This document shows positions 60,981 to 64,000 of a DNA stretch of 64,000 nt, piece by piece. The position numbers were made by a program, and so were the translations under genes. Position 1 is the stretch's first letter. Every line of letters begins with the position of its first letter. Origin of the DNA: Alphaproteobacteria bacterium (lineage in GTDB: Bacteria; Pseudomonadota; Alphaproteobacteria; UBA6615); assembly GCA_011087645.1 (NCBI GenBank), contig JAALLF010000011.1, forward strand, positions 34,214 through 98,213. The letters run 5' to 3'. The notes beneath the pieces are model-generated. The model was not told the origin of the DNA. It did no database searches and saw only the letters and a list, made by a program, of their open reading frames with translations.

Positions 60981-62225
60981 ATGGTCGATTTTACGCTATC
61001 CGCGCGCCAGCAAGAGTTGCGCGAAATTGCCCGCGATTACGCGATCAACACGGTGATGCCGCGCGCCGCGGCGTCGGATCGGATACCCGAACCCGACCAG
61101 TCCTTCGATTGGGAGTTGGTGCGCGAATCCTCGCGGCTTGGCCTGCGCACCCTGTCGGTGCCGAAAGACTATGGTGGCGAGGGCGCCGACGTGATGACTT
61201 TGTCGATGGTCGGCGAGAACATCGCCTATGGCGATCTCGGCGTCGCGGTGGCCTTCGACCAGACCTGGAAAATCATGACCATGATATTCAACTTGACCAC
61301 CGAGGCGCAGCGCCAGCGCTGGATGCCGGTGGTCATGGACGACGATACCTGCCTATTGGCCGCGGCGGCCACGGAACCGACCTCGGGCAGCGACACCATA
61401 TTGCCCTATGATGGCGCTGGGGGCGGCATTCGCATGACGGCGGAGAAGAAGGGCGACCGTTGGGTGCTCAACGGCACCAAACGCTACATCTCCAACGGCG
61501 GTCTGGCCAAGGTGATCTATGTGATGGCCCGCGCCGATCTGTCGAAACCGCCGTCGCAGAGCATGGTCGGGTTTCTGCTGACGTCGGATACGCCGGGCTA
61601 TGAGTGCACCGAAGTGTGGGACAAGCTGGGCCAACGGGCGGTGCAAAACGGCACCTTGGAATTCAACAATGTCGAAATCCCCGAAGAAGACGTGGTCGGT
61701 GAACCGGGCAACGCGTTGGCCGAAATCGGCGCGCTTCTAACCCGCTTCGGCTCCAACATTCAGGCCGGCGCCACCGTGCTCGGCGTGGCCCAGCGCGCCC
61801 ATGACGTCACCCTGCAATATGCCCGCCAACGGGTACAGGGCGGCAAGCCGATCATCGAGCATCAGATCCAGGCGAAACGCCTGGCGCGGATGCAGATGCT
61901 GCTCGAATCGGCGCGTTACTATCTGTGGTATTCCGGCTGGACGGCGACCCAAGGCAAGACCGATGCCCGCGCGGCCTCCTTGTGCAAAGTGTTTGCGTCG
62001 GAATCCGCGCTGACGGTCACTCAAGAGGCGTTCGAGCTCTGGGCGGCGACCGGCTATATGAAGAAAAACCCGATCGAGAAACTGCTGCGCGACGCGCTCA
62101 GCTTCATTCACTCCGACGGCACCAACGACGTGCTGTCGCTCAAGGCGTCGCGCCTGCTTGACGAGTTCGGCCCCAACGATCCGCGCTACTCTAAGCGCGT
62201 CGAAGAGGCCGCGGCGGGGTTGTAG
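60981..62225 (+). CDS. acyl-CoA dehydrogenase-family protein
   Basis: A 414-residue flavoenzyme of the ACAD family: N-terminal helices, the FAD/substrate segment LLAAAATEPTSGSDT, the middle beta domain (WVLNGTKRYISNGG) and C-terminal helices with RQRVQGGKPIIEHQ. The catalytic base region reads SDGTNDV where most members have (Y/x)EGTxEI, i.e. Asp instead of Glu, which could alter activity. Substrate unknown. Co-directional with the alcohol dehydrogenase-like gene. Confidence 0.85.
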   Translation: MVDFTLSARQQELREIARDYAINTVMPRAAASDRIPEPDQSFDWELVRESSRLGLRTLSVPKDYGGEGADVMTLSMVGENIAYGDLGVAVAFDQTWKIMTMIFNLTTEAQRQRWMPVVMDDDTCLLAAAATEPTSGSDTILPYDGAGGGIRMTAEKKGDRWVLNGTKRYISNGGLAKVIYVMARADLSKPPSQSMVGFLLTSDTPGYECTEVWDKLGQRAVQNGTLEFNNVEIPEEDVVGEPGNALAEIGALLTRFGSNIQAGATVLGVAQRAHDVTLQYARQRVQGGKPIIEHQIQAKRLARMQMLLESARYYLWYSGWTATQGKTDARAASLCKVFASESALTVTQEAFELWAATGYMKKNPIEKLLRDALSFIHSDGTNDVLSLKASRLLDEFGPNDPRYSKRVEEAAAGL

Positions 62226-62402
62226 GGCTTGCACCTGACGTAGCCGACACGGAGTAAAATACCCTCAAAAACACGAATAGGGATCGGTCACGGAACCTTG
62301 ATCCCGGCCAGATATCCGAAAAGATCATTAGGGACGAGCAGACGTTTGGTTTATGCAAACGCTCACGGCGTCAATCATCATATTGGTGGTAGGTGTATTC
62401 AT

Positions 62403-62855
62403 ATGGAGACTCGTCCACATCGCTCTACCGAGCCAGATTTTGAGTTCGTTTATGTGAATCAGGATGGCTCAGTCAGAGAGCTGTCACCAGCGGAGCGAAC
62501 ATACGTTTCAAGTGAGTTTTCCGGCGGGGATAGCGGACGCCCTTACATCAAGAGCAACCACAAAAGCCGCGATGCGTGGGGGAGTCTGTCCGGCTTCATC
62601 GAGCGCGGCGAATTGCCGGCGCGAACCAAGATTTTACCGGTACATCCCGATTTCGACGCCCGAGTGAAAGAACTAGGCTTCGACAAGTTGGACGCACACC
62701 GCGCCGCGGGAGACATCATCGAGACCAATGCGGACGGGTCTATCACTTGTACGCCAAACCCGCGGATTTCCAGAGAAGAAGGTTTTGAGTTGATGCGTCG
62801 CTGGAATCTCGCCCACCAGCAAGAGCGAGAACGGTTGGCGGTGTTCGGGCAGTAA
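62403..62855 (+). CDS. orphan protein
   Basis: A 150-residue soluble protein (METRPHRSTEPDFEFVYVNQ at the start, RMRRWNLAHQQER-like end). No domain recognised. Base composition is lower in GC than its neighbours, suggesting recent acquisition. The ATG at 62403 is supported only by weak spacing to upstream AGG. The hairpin CTGCCG-TCAA-CGGCAG (62866-62881) follows without a T tract. Confidence 0.5.
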   Translation: METRPHRSTEPDFEFVYVNQDGSVRELSPAERTYVSSEFSGGDSGRPYIKSNHKSRDAWGSLSGFIERGELPARTKILPVHPDFDARVKELGFDKLDAHRAAGDIIETNADGSITCTPNPRISREEGFELMRRWNLAHQQERERLAVFGQ

Positions 62856-62949
62856 TTGGCTATTTCTGCCGTCAACGGCAGCCGCTAATTACGATGCCTC
62901 CTACGCCGAAAGCGGACACGGCGGCCGCGCCGGGAATTCATGCGGGAAT

Positions 62950-63807
62950 CTATAAAAAGGCATTCATATAGTTGATGCTCTTTTCCGCGACCATCTTGAA
63001 GGACGGTTTTTGGTCGATCTGCACCGTCAGGTAACCCTCATAGCCGACCAGGCGCAGCGCGCGAATAATGTCGCCAAAATGAATATGCCCAGCGCCCGGA
63101 TAGCATCGGTTGCTGTCGGCGATATGGACATATTCGATCAACGCGCCGGCGCCGAACACCGCGCCGGGTAACGACGCGTCTTCGCTGTTCATCCAGCAGG
63201 TATCGATCATCAGGGCAATGCCGGGGTGATCCACCTCACGAACATAATCAGCACCCTGGCCGACGGTGTTGACGAAGTTCGTCTCATAGCGGTTATAGGG
63301 CTCGATGAAGATTTTCACGCCGTTTTTTGCCGCGTAATCGCCGCCGGCCTTCAGGGCGTCCTCCATCCAGCCAGTGGACGTCTCCCACAGATCGCCGGGT
63401 GTGCGCGTACCGCGGAAGCGGCCGATATTGACGCCTAGCGCGTCGAGCCGCGCCGCCATATCGACCAGCGCACGCAGCCGCGCCGCGCCGGCGTCACGCA
63501 CGCTTTCGTCGGGGTGACAAAGCATGATGCCGTCTTGCAATTCGCTCGGCGCCGAGCCGATCATCGCCGCGGGCAGGCCGACGCGCTCAAAATCGGCGGC
63601 GACTTCCGCCGCGTCCGGGTCGTCGGGGTCGCGCATGGCAACCTCGACGGCTTCGTATCCGAGGTCTTTGAGAAATTGCAAATTGTCGGCGAAGACGCCG
63701 CGCACGCCCGGCATCAGCGGCGAGCGGACTTCCGGCGTCGCGATGACGTAGGCAAGCTTCATCGCCGTCGGTTCGCTGAATTCCAGTTTGTAGGGTGACA
63801 GCGGCAT
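62950..63807 (-). CDS. sugar phosphate isomerase/epimerase (AP endonuclease 2-type TIM barrel)
   Basis: A 285-residue TIM-barrel protein with metal-binding Glu, His and Asp candidates in IFIEPYNRYETNFVNT, GIALMIDTCWMN and EYVHIADSNRCYPG. ATG 63807 has an excellent GGAGGAG ribosome-binding site, making it preferable to the internal ATG at 63762. Substrate is a sugar or sugar acid, not further defined. It starts 20 bases after a truncated upstream gene and may be co-transcribed. Confidence 0.85.
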   Translation of the reverse strand: MPLSPYKLEFSEPTAMKLAYVIATPEVRSPLMPGVRGVFADNLQFLKDLGYEAVEVAMRDPDDPDAAEVAADFERVGLPAAMIGSAPSELQDGIMLCHPDESVRDAGAARLRALVDMAARLDALGVNIGRFRGTRTPGDLWETSTGWMEDALKAGGDYAAKNGVKIFIEPYNRYETNFVNTVGQGADYVREVDHPGIALMIDTCWMNSEDASLPGAVFGAGALIEYVHIADSNRCYPGAGHIHFGDIIRALRLVGYEGYLTVQIDQKPSFKMVAEKSINYMNAFL

Positions 63808-63827
63808 GGCGCTCCTCCAGGTTATCG

Positions 63828-64000
63828 TTACAGCGCGCGCGGTGGTGATCGGGTTGCGATCGGCGCGTCGCGGAATTGCCAGAACGTGCCATCCTGCCCC
63901 GGCCGCGGCAACCCAACGCCCAGACCGGTCGATGTCTGATATCGTGTGGTGATCTCAACTGGTCGACGCAACACTTTATCTTGGAAGCAAAGATGGAGTG
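63828..64000 (-). CDS. 3' end of an unidentified gene (runs off the window)
   Basis: An uninterrupted minus-strand frame of 57 codons ends at TAA (complement of 63828-63830), 20 bases before the isomerase start. The residues include VLRRPVEITTRYQTSTGLG and GQDGTFWQFRDAP. The length without a stop, and the tight spacing to the next gene, favour a real C-terminus. Family unknown. Confidence 0.5.
   Translation of the reverse strand, partial: LHLCFQDKVLRRPVEITTRYQTSTGLGVGLPRPGQDGTFWQFRDAPIATRSPPRAL

Overview
The window is a GC-rich chromosomal segment of an alphaproteobacterium, most likely of the Rhodospirillales/Kiloniellales grade. The markers are ctrA, chpT, sciP, flbD, fliX, flaF and flbT, which together form the alphaproteobacterial cell-cycle and flagellar circuit. 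The stop at class level is deliberate: genus cannot be read from the sequence alone. No rRNA, tRNA, CRISPR array, prophage or intact insertion sequence was seen.

Region 1 (about 0.4-15.7 kb) is a tungsten/molybdenum and formate-oxidation island. It holds moaA, a helix-turn-helix/periplasmic-binding-like regulator, a tupBCA tungstate transporter with an extra substrate-binding protein, fdhD, mobA, a cupin, the alpha subunit of an NAD-type formate dehydrogenase, and a fused NuoE-NuoF-type beta subunit. The two enzyme subunits are about 2 kb apart; an FKBP isomerase, a GNAT acetyltransferase, a candidate small RNA and a tandem YCII-like protein lie between them. Uptake of the metal, synthesis of the cofactor, its sulfuration and the enzyme that uses it are therefore encoded together. 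A nest of dispersed palindromic repeats and a candidate non-coding RNA fill the 7.6-8.4 kb gap.

Region 2 (15.8-34.8 kb) starts with chpT and ctrA (convergent, sharing a terminator). It continues with fliI-fliJ and a long minus-strand operon fliF-fliG-fliH-fliN-motA-flbD-flhA plus a repeat-containing protein, then sciP, then fliK-flgD-flgE, then flbT-flaF. Region 3 (35-49.4 kb) is a flagellin-glycosylation and small-molecule locus. It has neuB-neuA, a glycosyltransferase, a Maf-type (DUF115) protein, a TPR-GT41 protein resembling Caulobacter FlmG, and a tightly coupled seven-gene operon: M29/NicX-like protein, AMP-forming ligase, PLP aminotransferase, methyltransferase, AAC(3)-like acyltransferase, acyl carrier protein and DUF4910-like peptidase. 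Region 4 (49.6-59.2 kb) has two flagellin genes flanking an unrecognised helical protein, then flgL, flgK, flgN-like, flgJ-like, flgI, a small exported protein and fliX. Region 5 (59.4-64 kb) has dksA, an alcohol dehydrogenase-like protein, an acyl-CoA dehydrogenase, an orphan, a sugar isomerase/epimerase-like protein and a truncated gene.

Regulatory sequence ties the flagellar part together. Sigma-54 promoters of the GG-N10-GC type lie upstream of fliK, one flagellin gene and flgI. Each has a pair of CGGCA-N5-TGCCG palindromes about 20-23 bp apart and roughly 100-130 bp upstream, the arrangement expected for FlbD enhancer sites. The fliF operon, which encodes FlbD, carries a similar pair directly beside a CtrA-like box. 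Near-perfect TTAA-N7-TTAA CtrA boxes lie upstream of fliX and of the FlmG-like gene. The two flagellin mRNAs share a hairpin-plus-AACTTCAGAAYGAGGA leader, a plausible target for FlbT. The most novel-looking element is the seven-gene carrier-protein operon next to the flagellin and nonulosonate genes.
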